Source of the DNA: a virus
Length of the DNA stretch: 29,303 nucleotides
Strand: one strand, 5' to 3'
Virus record (IMG/VR): IMGVR_UViG_3300044987_002095
Coordinates: 1 to 29,303 of that record
Within the stretch, counting starts at the first letter, position 1. Every line of letters begins with the position of its first letter. Shown here in pieces: positions 1-7,333 of the stretch. The translations under genes and the position numbers were made by a program. Under the pieces are notes generated by a model. It did not search any database, was not told the DNA's origin, and saw nothing but the letters and a program-made list of their open reading frames with translations.

Positions 1-56
1 TGGCGGTCGATGTCGTCTTCTTCATCGTCTGGTGTTGTTATTTGTTGGTCTTTCAT
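1..56 (-). CDS. possible start of a leftward gene, cut by the window edge
   Basis: A leftward frame is open from an ATG at 56 to the window edge and would begin with an acidic stretch (DDEEDDID). A second in-frame-independent ATG at 25 would begin MKKTTSTA. The second choice is attractive because it leaves intact the A/C-rich leader ACAAATAACAACACC, which is also found directly before the ATPase start at 7095. Only the first residues are visible, so no function can be given and the start is undecided. The gap to the upstream gene is about 30 nt, consistent with continuation of the early leftward operon. Confidence 0.3.
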   Translation of the reverse strand, partial: MKDQQITTPDDEEDDIDR

Positions 57-85
57 TGGGATTATTCGCAGTCTGGTTGGGATAA

Positions 86-547
86 TTAACTGTTCTGCCC
101 AAGAAATGAATACTCCGAAGCGACGCGCACCTCGAACTTAGCTTTCGCATCATCAGGCACTTTCTCCCACGTCTTCGGGTGGCAGTGATACATTTCCCGT
201 AGCGGCGGAAGATCCTTGCAGGCCGCACCGAGTATGAACGACGACTTTGCTACGTATGGACGAGGCGCGAACAGGACTCCTCTTCTTGCATTTTGCAATT
301 TTACTCCGGCTTCTTTGCGTAGATCCTTGTCGGATTCATAACTCCATTCTGTGCCAAGCTCGACAAGTTCCCATTGCTTCTCTTCCCATACTTCGCCTGT
401 TTCAGGGTGTATTGCGGCCATGTGGGTTTCCGGCATCGACTCGTCCAGCATCATAAGAGGCAGAACAAGGCGTGAGACACAATCCCCACCAGCGGCCTTG
501 TTGGCTTCGATGGAGTCGGAGGGTGGTTGAGCATCGTTCGTGGTCAT
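86..547 (-). CDS. hypothetical phage protein, 153 aa
   Basis: I do not recognise this protein. It is soluble-looking, has no membrane segment or signal peptide, and is mildly acidic, with Trp-rich patches in the middle (WEEKQWELVELGTEW) and near the C-terminus. It lies 6 nt downstream of the next leftward gene, so it is probably co-transcribed with the early operon. The ATG at 547 follows an A/C-rich leader (CCTCAATAAAACTCT) with no Shine-Dalgarno sequence, as for many genes here. Its last codons, GQNS-stop, lie in a DNA element (CAGAACAGTTAATTA) that recurs at the end of the methyltransferase gene near 14161. Function unknown. Confidence 0.6.
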   Translation of the reverse strand: MTTNDAQPPSDSIEANKAAGGDCVSRLVLPLMMLDESMPETHMAAIHPETGEVWEEKQWELVELGTEWSYESDKDLRKEAGVKLQNARRGVLFAPRPYVAKSSFILGAACKDLPPLREMYHCHPKTWEKVPDDAKAKFEVRVASEYSFLGQNS

Positions 548-553
548 AGAGTT

Positions 554-853
554 TTATTGAGGTGGGGATGTGTCCACATGGACGTTCTCAAGAAATGCGC
601 GGGCGGCGCGGCCCATGAATTTCCAATCTTCGTAAGTGTCCCAGCCGTCTATGTATCGTTCTTCGATCGCGGAGATTACCGCAATGGCGGCGTCCCGCTC
701 GCGTTCGAGTTTGCGGCAGAGTCGCCACAGCAGGTGCTCGCATTCCGCGTGAGTGTGTTTTGCTTCCTCGCATTCGTCCCGCAGCGCGTCCAGCTCCGGG
801 GTGTCGGATTTGTCCATGATGTTATGGGTAAAAGGATTGGTGTTGCTTTCCAT
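554..853 (-). CDS. small coiled-coil phage protein, 99 aa
   Basis: This is a 99-aa, highly charged protein. Residues 18-60 are heptad-like and include an ELERERD-like patch (KLERERDAA), suggesting a short coiled coil. The early segment DTPELDALRDE resembles the DTPET start of the small protein at 2634-2849, and both carry an E-R/H-E-R-D-E-like patch, so the two may be distant relatives of a common class of small phage accessory proteins. That link is inference from two short patches. The ATG at 853 is preceded by AACGAAACGTAAGGACT, a variant of the dispersed GACGAAACGTAAAG motif that here also supplies a plausible AAGGA ribosome site. An internal ATG at codon 13 is an alternative start. Confidence 0.55.
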   Translation of the reverse strand: MESNTNPFTHNIMDKSDTPELDALRDECEEAKHTHAECEHLLWRLCRKLERERDAAIAVISAIEERYIDGWDTYEDWKFMGRAARAFLENVHVDTSPPQ

Positions 854-874
854 AGTCCTTACGTTTCGTTGGGA

Positions 875-1273
875 TCAAAGGCTCGTTTTTCCCGAGTCGT
901 CAATCCAAAGTTTCTCAGAATCCCACAAATCATTCACGAGCGATTCCGCGTCTGACACGCTCCGGGCGATTCCCCCGATTCCGCCGCGTCGAACGACGGA
1001 TTTCAGGAATAACTTCTGCTCGTCTCGCGTGGCTCCGGTGGTGGTCTTGACTTCGATGGCGAGGAACAGGCCAACCTTCCGCCCGACATCCTCGGGGCGT
1101 ATGACGTGCTCGACCAGCCCGATCAGGTCGGAGGTTCCTTTCCCAAGTCCCGCTTGCACCTTCCTTGTGCCGTCGAGGGTCAAGAAGAGTCCCGTGTTGT
1201 TGCGGAGCGCCACGGCTTTCTTGGTGGCGCTGACGGCTATGCGGATGGAGTTCTGGATGTCGGTTTCGCTCAT
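875..1273 (-). CDS. VRR-NUC domain nuclease, 132 aa
   Basis: A single-domain VRR-NUC protein of the PD-(D/E)XK superfamily. The core is visible as GTSDLIGL (residues ~46-53, active-site Asp) followed by LAIEVKTTTG (residues ~71-80, the E-x-K part) and a downstream T-x-x-Q-K-L-F-L helix. Stand-alone VRR-NUC proteins of this size are common in phage replication modules next to SF2 helicases, where they are thought to process branched or flapped DNA. The start overlaps the helicase stop by 4 nt (1270-1273), indicating translational coupling. The family call is firm; the substrate is unknown. Confidence 0.85.
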   Translation of the reverse strand: MSETDIQNSIRIAVSATKKAVALRNNTGLFLTLDGTRKVQAGLGKGTSDLIGLVEHVIRPEDVGRKVGLFLAIEVKTTTGATRDEQKLFLKSVVRRGGIGGIARSVSDAESLVNDLWDSEKLWIDDSGKTSL

Positions 1274-2637
1274 CTGTGGTGTCTATTTTGGATTCTAATT
1301 CTCGCCCATACCGCTGGCGCAGCGTAGCCACGGGAAACCCCCAGGGCTAAAAAGTCTTCGTAGGTCCGGCACATGCCTTCTTCCATTTTTTTCGCCTTCC
1401 TCACGATAAGCAGCTCTTCCAGCTCGCCCGCTTTGATCTCCGCTTTCGTTCGTGGCTTGGGAGGATATTCGTATCCGCAGTATGGACAGGCGGGAGTCGG
1501 CTTGTGCGCGCTGAAGCATTCCGGGCAGCTCCTCACCAGCACCTCGGGATCATCGTCTTTACGTTTCGTTGCCTTCCGTCCGTCGAGCGACCATTCCCGC
1601 ACGTCGTCGGCGAGGCCGTGGCGTTGGCAATTCCCGACGTGATCGAGGATCACTGCATGGGATTTCCCTGCGGATTTCCTCAAGACCCGCCCGATCTGCT
1701 GCAAATGCAAAACCAGCGATTGTGTCGGCCGGAGGAGTTGCGCGGCCACGCAAACCGGGACATCCAGCCCCTCGCCGATCAGCTCGCACGAAGTGATGAT
1801 TTGATATTTCCCGGTGGCCAACCCCTGAATCCGGTCGTCGCGGTCATCGTCGGAAAGATTCCCGTCCACATGCTCGGCGCGGTAGCCCGCGTTCCGGTAT
1901 TCCTCCGCAACGTCCTTGGCGTGCTGGACTGATGCGCAGAACACGAGCATCGGCTGGCCATCGGCGAACCTCTGGTAGTGCTTCACCGCGTCGCCGGTGA
2001 TGGACGGCTTATTCATCGCGGCCGCAAGCTCGGTCTGGTCGTAGTCGCCTCGCGTGGTCTTCAAGCCGGTGAGATTCGCCACGACGGGCGGGGCGTAATA
2101 TTTGGCCGACGAGAGGAAATCGTTTTCAGTGAGCCACTTCAGCGGCGGTCCTTCGATCAGGATGTCAAACACGTCTCCAAGTCCTTTGCCGTCCAATCTG
2201 CATGGGGTGGCGGTCACGCCGATCACCTTCGCGTTTGGGTAGGCGTCGAGGATCTTCCGGTATGATCCCGAGACTGCGTGATGGCATTCGTCAATGACGA
2301 TCAAATCTGGTGGAGCGAGGGTTTTCATCCGCCCCACCAGTGTTTGAACGCTCGCAACGTGAACCAATTCCTCGGGCGATTCTGGTTCGCCGGACTTGAT
2401 GATTCCATGCGAGACGCCGAACGCCGCGAGCGTGTTTCCGGCCTGCCGGATAAGCTCCTTCCGGTGGGCGATGATCCAGACGCGGTTCTCTTTTCTAGCG
2501 GCGTTCGAGGCGATGTATGAGAACACGACCGTTTTTCCACCGCCCGTGCTGAGGACGATCAGCGGGCGATTCTTGCCCTCGCCGAATGCTTTGCGGGTTT
2601 GGTCGGCTAGGGTTTGTTGGTAATTTCTCAGGATCAC
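1270..2637 (-). CDS. SF2 DEAD/DEAH-box helicase with C-terminal zinc finger, 455 aa
   Basis: An SF2 helicase or translocase related to the RAD25/UvrB-like phage helicases. Visible motifs are Q-motif-like LRNYQQTLAD at the N-terminus, Walker A STGGGKT (~30-36), DEAH-type box DECHH (~115), TATP (~142) and motif VI QQIGRVLRK (~313). A four-cysteine zinc finger follows at ~372-391 (CPEC and CPYC pairs). It likely unwinds or remodels phage DNA together with the adjacent VRR-NUC nuclease. The start is a GTG at 2637 that overlaps the upstream stop as GTGA, and the stop overlaps the VRR-NUC ATG, so the gene is locked into a coupled operon. An exact ACGAAACGTAAAGACG lies inside it near 1557-1572. Confidence 0.9.
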   Translation of the reverse strand: MILRNYQQTLADQTRKAFGEGKNRPLIVLSTGGGKTVVFSYIASNAARKENRVWIIAHRKELIRQAGNTLAAFGVSHGIIKSGEPESPEELVHVASVQTLVGRMKTLAPPDLIVIDECHHAVSGSYRKILDAYPNAKVIGVTATPCRLDGKGLGDVFDILIEGPPLKWLTENDFLSSAKYYAPPVVANLTGLKTTRGDYDQTELAAAMNKPSITGDAVKHYQRFADGQPMLVFCASVQHAKDVAEEYRNAGYRAEHVDGNLSDDDRDDRIQGLATGKYQIITSCELIGEGLDVPVCVAAQLLRPTQSLVLHLQQIGRVLRKSAGKSHAVILDHVGNCQRHGLADDVREWSLDGRKATKRKDDDPEVLVRSCPECFSAHKPTPACPYCGYEYPPKPRTKAEIKAGELEELLIVRKAKKMEEGMCRTYEDFLALGVSRGYAAPAVWARIRIQNRHHR

Positions 2638-2849
2638 GGGATCAGCTTGAATAACTGTTCAGCGGCTTGCTGGGTGTGGAATCGGCCTTTGGCGGCTTTG
2701 AGAGATCTGGCAGCATGAATTAGCTCGTCGCGCTCATGCTCCAAAGCCGCAGCATGATCCCAGATATCCCCAACGCTCACGCGGTGTTCTTGCGTTTCAT
2801 AGAGGTTCCGCAGCATGTTAGTGTTCATGGTTTCCGGCGTGTCACTCAT
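2634..2849 (-). CDS. small hypothetical phage protein, 71 aa
   Basis: A 71-aa protein beginning with MSDTPET and containing the charged patch ALEHERDELIHAAR, predicted to form a helix or short coiled coil. I do not recognise a domain. It overlaps both neighbours by 4 nt (ATGA upstream, GTGA downstream into the helicase), which supports it as a real coupled gene. Its start resembles part of the 99-aa protein at 554-853 (DTPE and ERD patches). Function unknown. Confidence 0.55.
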   Translation of the reverse strand: MSDTPETMNTNMLRNLYETQEHRVSVGDIWDHAAALEHERDELIHAARSLKAAKGRFHTQQAAEQLFKLIP

Positions 2850-3169
2850 GCCTTTGTAATGTTCAAGGTTGAAGGCACCCTCGGCAGCGTCTCGATCATC
2901 TCCCGGTCACTACTCATCAGGAAAATCCTGCCGTGGCGTATTTTCTCTTCTGTCGAGTAGATCGACCGTTTAAACATCCCGGCAATACTCGCCATGCTGA
3001 TGCCGCAGTCGTGCAGGTGGTATGCAAAGACGGTTCTCGCGTTCTGGATGTTCTGGCCTCGGTAGGCTTTTTCTGACAGCAGCTTCTCGGCGGTCGTTCC
3101 GTAGTGCACGGCGATGGCGTGAGCGCATTGCAGGATTACATCAACGCGGTCTTGTTTGGTGGGTGTCAT
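2846..3169 (-). CDS. stand-alone DnaA domain IV-like HTH protein, 107 aa
   Basis: The sequence resembles the C-terminal, DnaA-box-binding domain of DnaA. It has an initial helix (DVILQCAHAIAVHYG), a loop with LLSEKAYRGQNIQNAR where DnaA has the LL-S-x-x-R-x-x-x-x-x-x-A-R segment, then FAYHLHDCGISMASIAGMFKR as the helix-turn-helix and a STEEKIRHGR helix in the place of the DHTTV signature. The ATPase domains of DnaA are absent, so it would bind DNA without loading a helicase. It sits inside the recombination operon with 4-nt overlaps on both sides. Possible roles are origin recognition, competition with host DnaA or transcription control; these are inferences. Confidence 0.65.
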   Translation of the reverse strand: MTPTKQDRVDVILQCAHAIAVHYGTTAEKLLSEKAYRGQNIQNARTVFAYHLHDCGISMASIAGMFKRSIYSTEEKIRHGRIFLMSSDREMIETLPRVPSTLNITKA

Positions 3170-3456
3170 GCGTCCACCTTTCCAAAATCAACATCAGCCA
3201 CGATTTCGCCGCTAGGGGCAACGAGTTTGATTCCGATGTCGCCTTTGCCGTCGTCAACCCATTCGAGGGTTTCCGGCCATTCAATCGCCTTCTCTATGGT
3301 TTCGCCCTTGGTGGCGACGATCTCGACCATCTGGTCGTTCATGTCGCGTGCGGCCACCATGAGCCTTCCAAGCTCGTTTAGGCAATCGGTCATTTGTTCG
3401 ATTGTTGGTAGCTCGAAGATGTCTTTCAGGGTGGATATATTATAGGTGGTTTTCAT
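3166..3456 (-). CDS. hypothetical phage protein, 96 aa
   Basis: A 96-aa acidic protein with a helical N-terminal half and a C-terminal half rich in short beta-like segments (IGIKLVAPSGEIVADVDF). No recognised domain or membrane segment. It overlaps the HNH gene upstream and the DnaA-like gene downstream by 4 nt each. If the HNH gene is a late arrival, this gene would originally have followed the exonuclease directly. Function unknown. Confidence 0.55.
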   Translation of the reverse strand: MKTTYNISTLKDIFELPTIEQMTDCLNELGRLMVAARDMNDQMVEIVATKGETIEKAIEWPETLEWVDDGKGDIGIKLVAPSGEIVADVDFGKVDA

Positions 3457-3968
3457 GGTGTTGCGTATTCTCCGTGATTCACAAAGTCTCCGTGCAACAA
3501 AATCCTTAATGATTGAGTCGCCTGATTAGCTTCTTCTGCTATGTCAAAACATGTGGTATTGTGCGTTTTGTAGTTTTTGCAAACTCTTCCATAAAATCTC
3601 CCCGTTGAGTTTTTATAAACGCCCTTAAATCCAGTTTGTGTAGTTTTTCTAAATTTTGCGTTATGGCAGTTTTCAGATCGGGACGCTTCCCGAAGATTGC
3701 AAATTCTATTATCCGCTCTCTCTCCGTTAATATGGTCGATGTCAAATCTCGGCCATTGCTCGGTTGTTATCAACCAAGCAATCCGGTGAGCCAGTAGCCT
3801 TTTATTATTGATACCTATGTATCTATATCCAACCAAACCGACTACCCCAGCAGTGTCTCCCTTAAAAACCCGACGACTAACCTTTTTCTTCCAAGTGAAT
3901 TCTCCTGTCTCGGAATTATAATCAAGAAGCTCGGTTACTTCTTGCAGAGATGGCAAATTGTTATTCAT
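3453..3968 (-). CDS. HNH endonuclease with AP2-like tail (homing-type), 171 aa
   Basis: The N-terminal half contains the HNH core: LLAHRIAWLITTEQWPRFDIDHINGERADNRICNLR (split here in description only: H of AHR, then DHINGE, then N-x-x-N-L-R). The C-terminal part, TGFKGVYKNSTGRFYGRV, resembles the AP2-like DNA-binding domain often fused to phage HNH homing enzymes. The base composition is clearly more AT-rich than the flanking genes. It nonetheless overlaps both neighbours by exactly 4 nt, so its insertion preserved translational coupling. It probably makes site-specific nicks or breaks in phage DNA and acts as a selfish or exclusion gene; that role is inferred from the family. Confidence 0.85.
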   Translation of the reverse strand: MNNNLPSLQEVTELLDYNSETGEFTWKKKVSRRVFKGDTAGVVGLVGYRYIGINNKRLLAHRIAWLITTEQWPRFDIDHINGERADNRICNLREASRSENCHNAKFRKTTQTGFKGVYKNSTGRFYGRVCKNYKTHNTTCFDIAEEANQATQSLRILLHGDFVNHGEYATP

Positions 3969-4750
3969 GGCGCGGGAGTGTAATCACGATCAAAACACCA
4001 CAACCGGAAACACGCATGGAACGCGACCAGCGCCGCTTCCCCGTTGTCCCATTCCTTCGGAAACACTGGTCCCGGTGCGTCGGATGGAATGATGAGTGAA
4101 ATCAGGACTGGCAGCGGTTCGCCGGGTTCGCGGAGACAATCGCCATAGGCGGCGAGCTGCATCGACCATTCCTTGTAAAACGACGGAGCACGCTTGCCGA
4201 CGAGCTTCTGCGACTTGAAGTCGATCACCGCACGGCGACCGTCCTTCAACATCGCGTGAACGTCAAGGCGGCCAGCATAGCCCAAATCACCGACAACCGA
4301 TTGTTCGGCTTGGATGGTGGTTTCCACGTTCTCACGCAGCCACGTTTCCGCGCCTCTCACATAGTCGAGGATCTCGCCGGTGGCGGTGAATGCACCTCCG
4401 GTCAGCAGGTGCTCTAGCTGTTCGTGCAAGAGCGTTCCCCACTCGGCGGCCTCTCTGCCGATTCGATCAGACTCGACGGCAATTCGGGAATGCCATTGGT
4501 CTTCCGGTTCGCCTGGATTCTGCGGGGTGGCGAGTGCCGCCCGGATCGCGTTGTCCTGCAACCACGTATTCAAGGCGGGTTTCGCCTTCATGTTCAGGAT
4601 GTTCGTCACCGATGGCACAAGGTTGAGCTTACGGGCGTCGGCGACGTTCGTTGGACGTGGTAGGCCGGTGGTCTTGGCGATGACTTCGTGACAGGCGGTG
4701 CCGTCGCGGTGATACCAGTGGGATGATTGTTCGGTGCGGGTGATTTTCAT
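3965..4750 (-). CDS. PD-(D/E)XK exonuclease (RecB/Cas4-like), 261 aa
   Basis: A PD-(D/E)XK nuclease in the style of phage recombination exonucleases. The active-site block is GYAGRLDVHAML (~158-169) followed by AVIDFKSQK (~175-183), and a Q-x-x-A-Y helix (MQLAAYGD, ~197-204) completes the RecB-type signature. An upstream GTLLHEQLEHLL helix matches the G-x-x-x-H motif of the RecB/lambda-exonuclease group. It would resect double-stranded DNA ends to feed the Sak4-type recombination system encoded upstream. The start codon overlaps the 58-aa gene's stop as ATGA. Confidence is high for the fold and moderate for end resection. Confidence 0.8.
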   Translation of the reverse strand: MKITRTEQSSHWYHRDGTACHEVIAKTTGLPRPTNVADARKLNLVPSVTNILNMKAKPALNTWLQDNAIRAALATPQNPGEPEDQWHSRIAVESDRIGREAAEWGTLLHEQLEHLLTGGAFTATGEILDYVRGAETWLRENVETTIQAEQSVVGDLGYAGRLDVHAMLKDGRRAVIDFKSQKLVGKRAPSFYKEWSMQLAAYGDCLREPGEPLPVLISLIIPSDAPGPVFPKEWDNGEAALVAFHACFRLWCFDRDYTPAP

Positions 4751-4923
4751 AGTGCTGATGGTCCGAGGATAATTGCAACCTTACGCGCTTCAGGCGCGCC
4801 GACTTCGTTCTGTTGCTCAAGGTATGCTTGAAGGGTTTCTAAATCCTCGCAGGCAATGATTACTTGCTTGCCGTTGAGGTCGGTAATGGTGGCTACGCCG
4901 GTTATGGTGTTTTCTGGTTTCAT
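4747..4923 (-). CDS. small hypothetical protein, 58 aa
   Basis: A 58-aa frame translating to a protein that starts MKPENTITGVATITDLNGKQ and ends AIILGPSAL. The first half looks like a small beta hairpin and the middle like an amphipathic helix (EDLETLQAYLEQQNE). Its TGA overlaps the exonuclease ATG by 4 nt. The start is preceded by the A/C-rich leader CCAACCAAATAAC, which also encodes the end of the upstream protein. It may be a partner or inhibitor of the exonuclease, but only position suggests that. Confidence 0.5.
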   Translation of the reverse strand: MKPENTITGVATITDLNGKQVIIACEDLETLQAYLEQQNEVGAPEARKVAIILGPSAL

Positions 4924-4924
4924 G

Positions 4925-5569
4925 TTATTTGGTTGGTGGTTTCATTTTGTGAATTGGTTGAAATCTTTGGATTAAAATACTTAGAGCGTCTGCTTGCCTA
5001 AGATAGATGTCATCTAGCGTTCGATTAGCGTCTTCGCTTATTTTGTTAAAAAGATAGGATGCGCAATTAATCCTCCGGTGAAGCATCCCTATAAAGTCTC
5101 TACCCCAAAAAGGGCTATATCTTTTGTATCCAGATGGCTCTCCTGCTTTTTTAGAAAGATATTGCAGCCTATTCACCTCCTTGGTTATTAGCCCGTGATA
5201 AAATCGAGTTTGCTTTATTTCGGTTGCGTATTTTTTTGAATCTTCCTTCGTCCTTTGTTCTGCTATTCCTTTGCATTGCCTCTGTCTTCTTTCTCTTAAG
5301 AATGTTGAAATAGATTCCTCGATACGTTTTTTATCGAGCATTGGATTGCTTGGTCTAAAAAATCCGGAAATAACTTTGGTTCTTGCGTCATAGGAATACT
5401 GAGTTGCGCATCCCCCGCAAACGCTGCGCTTCTTCATGTTTCTCGCTTCTGTCGGAGTCACCTTCCCGCTAAAAAACGAAGAAGGTCGGACTAGCCCTCT
5501 AGCCACAGCGAATTTCCACCATTCGCGGCGAAGCGATTCATTGCGGCTAAAGGGCGTCTCAAAATACAT
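4925..5569 (-). CDS. AT-rich hypothetical protein, 214 aa
   Basis: I do not recognise this protein. It is basic and rich in Arg and Lys, with two cysteines in CGGC (residues ~52-55) but no second pair, a charged helical middle (RERRQRQCKGIAEQ) and aromatic patches. Together with the 67-aa gene upstream it forms an AT-rich island within a GC-richer operon, which suggests recent acquisition (a moron or a lone mobile-intron-type gene). It starts 4 nt after the upstream stop and ends 1 nt before the 58-aa gene's ATG. Function unknown. Confidence 0.5.
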   Translation of the reverse strand: MYFETPFSRNESLRREWWKFAVARGLVRPSSFFSGKVTPTEARNMKKRSVCGGCATQYSYDARTKVISGFFRPSNPMLDKKRIEESISTFLRERRQRQCKGIAEQRTKEDSKKYATEIKQTRFYHGLITKEVNRLQYLSKKAGEPSGYKRYSPFWGRDFIGMLHRRINCASYLFNKISEDANRTLDDIYLRQADALSILIQRFQPIHKMKPPTK

Positions 5570-5573
5570 GGAA

Positions 5574-5777
5574 TCAGTCTTCTAAAAACGCGATAGAAGG
5601 AACCGCACCAGTTTGTTTTGAATACATCAACTGAACCTTGCACGATGAAATAACCGCTCTGGCCGTGTTGTTGACTTCTTTTACTTCTTGAGCAGTTTTT
5701 CTACCGCTTCTTAAATCTGCATAGACTTTTAATAGGTCGTCACGCAGTTGCTTGATGTTATTTGGTGCTTTGTCCAT
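5574..5777 (-). CDS. small hypothetical protein, 67 aa
   Basis: A 67-aa mostly helical protein with the pattern LRDDLLKVYADLRSGR, then ARAVISSCKVQLMYSKQTG and a short tail AVPSIAFLED. Small proteins with this build (helix, then V-Q-L-x-Y, then a hydrophobic-acidic tail) are frequent next to phage recombination genes; this is recollection of a type, not a named family. The leader ATACAAACAACAAACAACAAGCAAA is free of T except for one and forms a CAA repeat tract before the ATG. It is AT-rich like the downstream gene. Confidence 0.5.
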   Translation of the reverse strand: MDKAPNNIKQLRDDLLKVYADLRSGRKTAQEVKEVNNTARAVISSCKVQLMYSKQTGAVPSIAFLED

Positions 5778-5814
5778 TTTGCTTGTTGTTTGTTGTTTGT
5801 ATTACAGGAGATTT

Positions 5815-7095
5815 TTAGACCGCCTCGCCGTCCACGAAAGCGATTTGCCCGTCGATGATATGCAAACCCTCCGTGCCGGGGGATTCCCTCATGACTTCCA
5901 TCCAGACTTGAAATCCACGTTCGGCGGCAAGTTCCGAAAGAACCTTGAGGTTAGAGCTATTCATAAGCGCCCCTTCCCTCACGATCACGATCTTCAAGTT
6001 AGGATTCTGACTCATAGCAACCAAAGCCGACACTCGGATTTGCTCCGCCGTGGACAACTGCGAGAAAAACACGCCGTTCATCAAAACGCCTTCGTCCGTC
6101 AACTCTAAGCCGTCCAAAGGAAGGTTCGCGTCTTTGATCGCGTTGGACTTCGCGAGGTCGATCTCCTCAATCCTGCGATCAAGCGTGGCGTATTCAGCGC
6201 GGAGTTTCTTCACCCTGGCGGTGAGTTCGCCGTGCTTGCGTGCTTGGCGCACGGCGCGGTTGGTTTCATCGACTTTGCTGATGGCTTCTTTTGCGGCGGC
6301 GAGATCAGCGTCGGTGGGGGCGGAGGTGACGGTTGTTTCCAGAAGCGTTCTCTTCTTTTCCAGCGTTTCGCTCATTTCCCGCTGCGCCCTCTTTGCTCCT
6401 TCAAGCTGTTCCGTCAGGCGAGCAACGGCATCAATGGCTTGCCCATAAGTTGCCTTCATGGTGACATAATCCGCATCAGCAGCAGACACGGCTCTGACTT
6501 TCTCCTCCATCCCCCGCAAAGTCTCCATCAACTCCGCCGCAGACAACTCCTCGGTCGGGACATCTAAAGCAGGCTCAGGCACCGCAGCGAGCTGCGCAAC
6601 CGCTTCCTTGCCGTCACGGCCTGCGGCAGTGCGTTCGGCGTAGTGGCCGGCGCGCTTTGCATCCAGTTCGGTGAAGTCGAGTCCAGCGGCAGTCTTGAGG
6701 GCTTCCACTTGTGCCTTCGGCTTCAGGCGAGTGAATTCCAGCGGGTCGAATGCGTAGTTGCCAAGCAGGCCGTTAAGAAACGTCTGAGCCTTCTGCACGG
6801 GGATTCCGTTGGCGTCAGTCAGTGTGAGATAGCTGCCCTTCTTCGTGATCTTGCGTTCCAGAAGATACTCGGCCTTGTCGGTGCCAAGGGTCAATTTCAC
6901 GGAAGCCGCTGGGCGACCGTGGCGGATCGGGTCATCCAGTCCGGTGTTGCTGAGAGCGAGGATAATGCCGTCGAGCACGGAGGACTTGCCTTGGCCGTTG
7001 TCGCCGGTCAGAACGACGGGCTTGCCAGTGGTGGGGTCGATCTCGATGGCGGAGATTTTCTTGAGGTCGGTGATTTCTAGGTGGAGGATGTTCAT
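5815..7095 (-). CDS. SbcC/RecF-like AAA ATPase, 426 aa
   Basis: An SMC/Rad50-type ATPase of reduced size. Walker A is GDNGQGKSS (~31-39), followed by the typical FDPLEFTRL segment. The middle has two helical coiled-coil arms (residues ~190-330), and near the C-terminus an ABC-signature-like SQLSTAEQIRVSALVAMSQNP precedes the Walker B strand KIVIVREG. The C-terminal lobe (WMEVMRES, then DGQIAF) fits phage RecF/SbcC-like proteins. It likely senses or tethers DNA ends during recombination. The frame is open 180 nt further upstream, but the ATG at 7095 directly follows the leader ACAAATAACAACACC, so I chose this start. Confidence 0.8.
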   Translation of the reverse strand: MNILHLEITDLKKISAIEIDPTTGKPVVLTGDNGQGKSSVLDGIILALSNTGLDDPIRHGRPAASVKLTLGTDKAEYLLERKITKKGSYLTLTDANGIPVQKAQTFLNGLLGNYAFDPLEFTRLKPKAQVEALKTAAGLDFTELDAKRAGHYAERTAAGRDGKEAVAQLAAVPEPALDVPTEELSAAELMETLRGMEEKVRAVSAADADYVTMKATYGQAIDAVARLTEQLEGAKRAQREMSETLEKKRTLLETTVTSAPTDADLAAAKEAISKVDETNRAVRQARKHGELTARVKKLRAEYATLDRRIEEIDLAKSNAIKDANLPLDGLELTDEGVLMNGVFFSQLSTAEQIRVSALVAMSQNPNLKIVIVREGALMNSSNLKVLSELAAERGFQVWMEVMRESPGTEGLHIIDGQIAFVDGEAV

Positions 7096-7333
7096 GGTGT
7101 TGTTATTTGTAGGAGAGTGGTCCGACGCGCACGGTTTCCCGTTGCTGCGCACACGCGCCGGATTGGTTGCCGGTCTTTCCCGGCTGTCACCTGTGTGCGG
7201 AGCTATTGTCGATGGTTCGACGCATTTTCCAGAACTCCTATTTGGGGCCGTGCCTTCCGTCAGTGTTGCGGCCATACCGTGACGCTCTCTACGTGGCTAT
7301 TGCCTCGGGCGCGTCTGACGTGGTAGAAATCTA
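7096..7333. other. intergenic stretch of ~240 nt without a convincing gene
   Basis: I see no firm gene here. On the minus strand the downstream ATPase frame stays open to 7275, but composition and the downstream leader argue against its use. A micro-frame of about 32 codons starting GTG near 7191 ends as ATGA over the ATPase ATG, and a 12-codon frame ends as GTGA over that GTG, so coupled leader peptides are possible but unsupported otherwise. The left end (7096-7111) is the A/C-rich leader of the ATPase gene. Confidence 0.3.

Noticed and set aside
1557-1572. An exact ACGAAACGTAAAGACG as a promoter inside the helicase gene.
   Set aside because: It lies in the coding sequence on the coding strand far from a downstream start; it may be chance or a cryptic site, so it is only counted in the motif survey.
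7096-7275. A 60-residue N-terminal extension of the SbcC-like ATPase.
   Set aside because: The extension is compositionally odd, and the ATG at 7095 follows the same A/C-rich leader seen at other starts and fits the usual N-terminus of the family.
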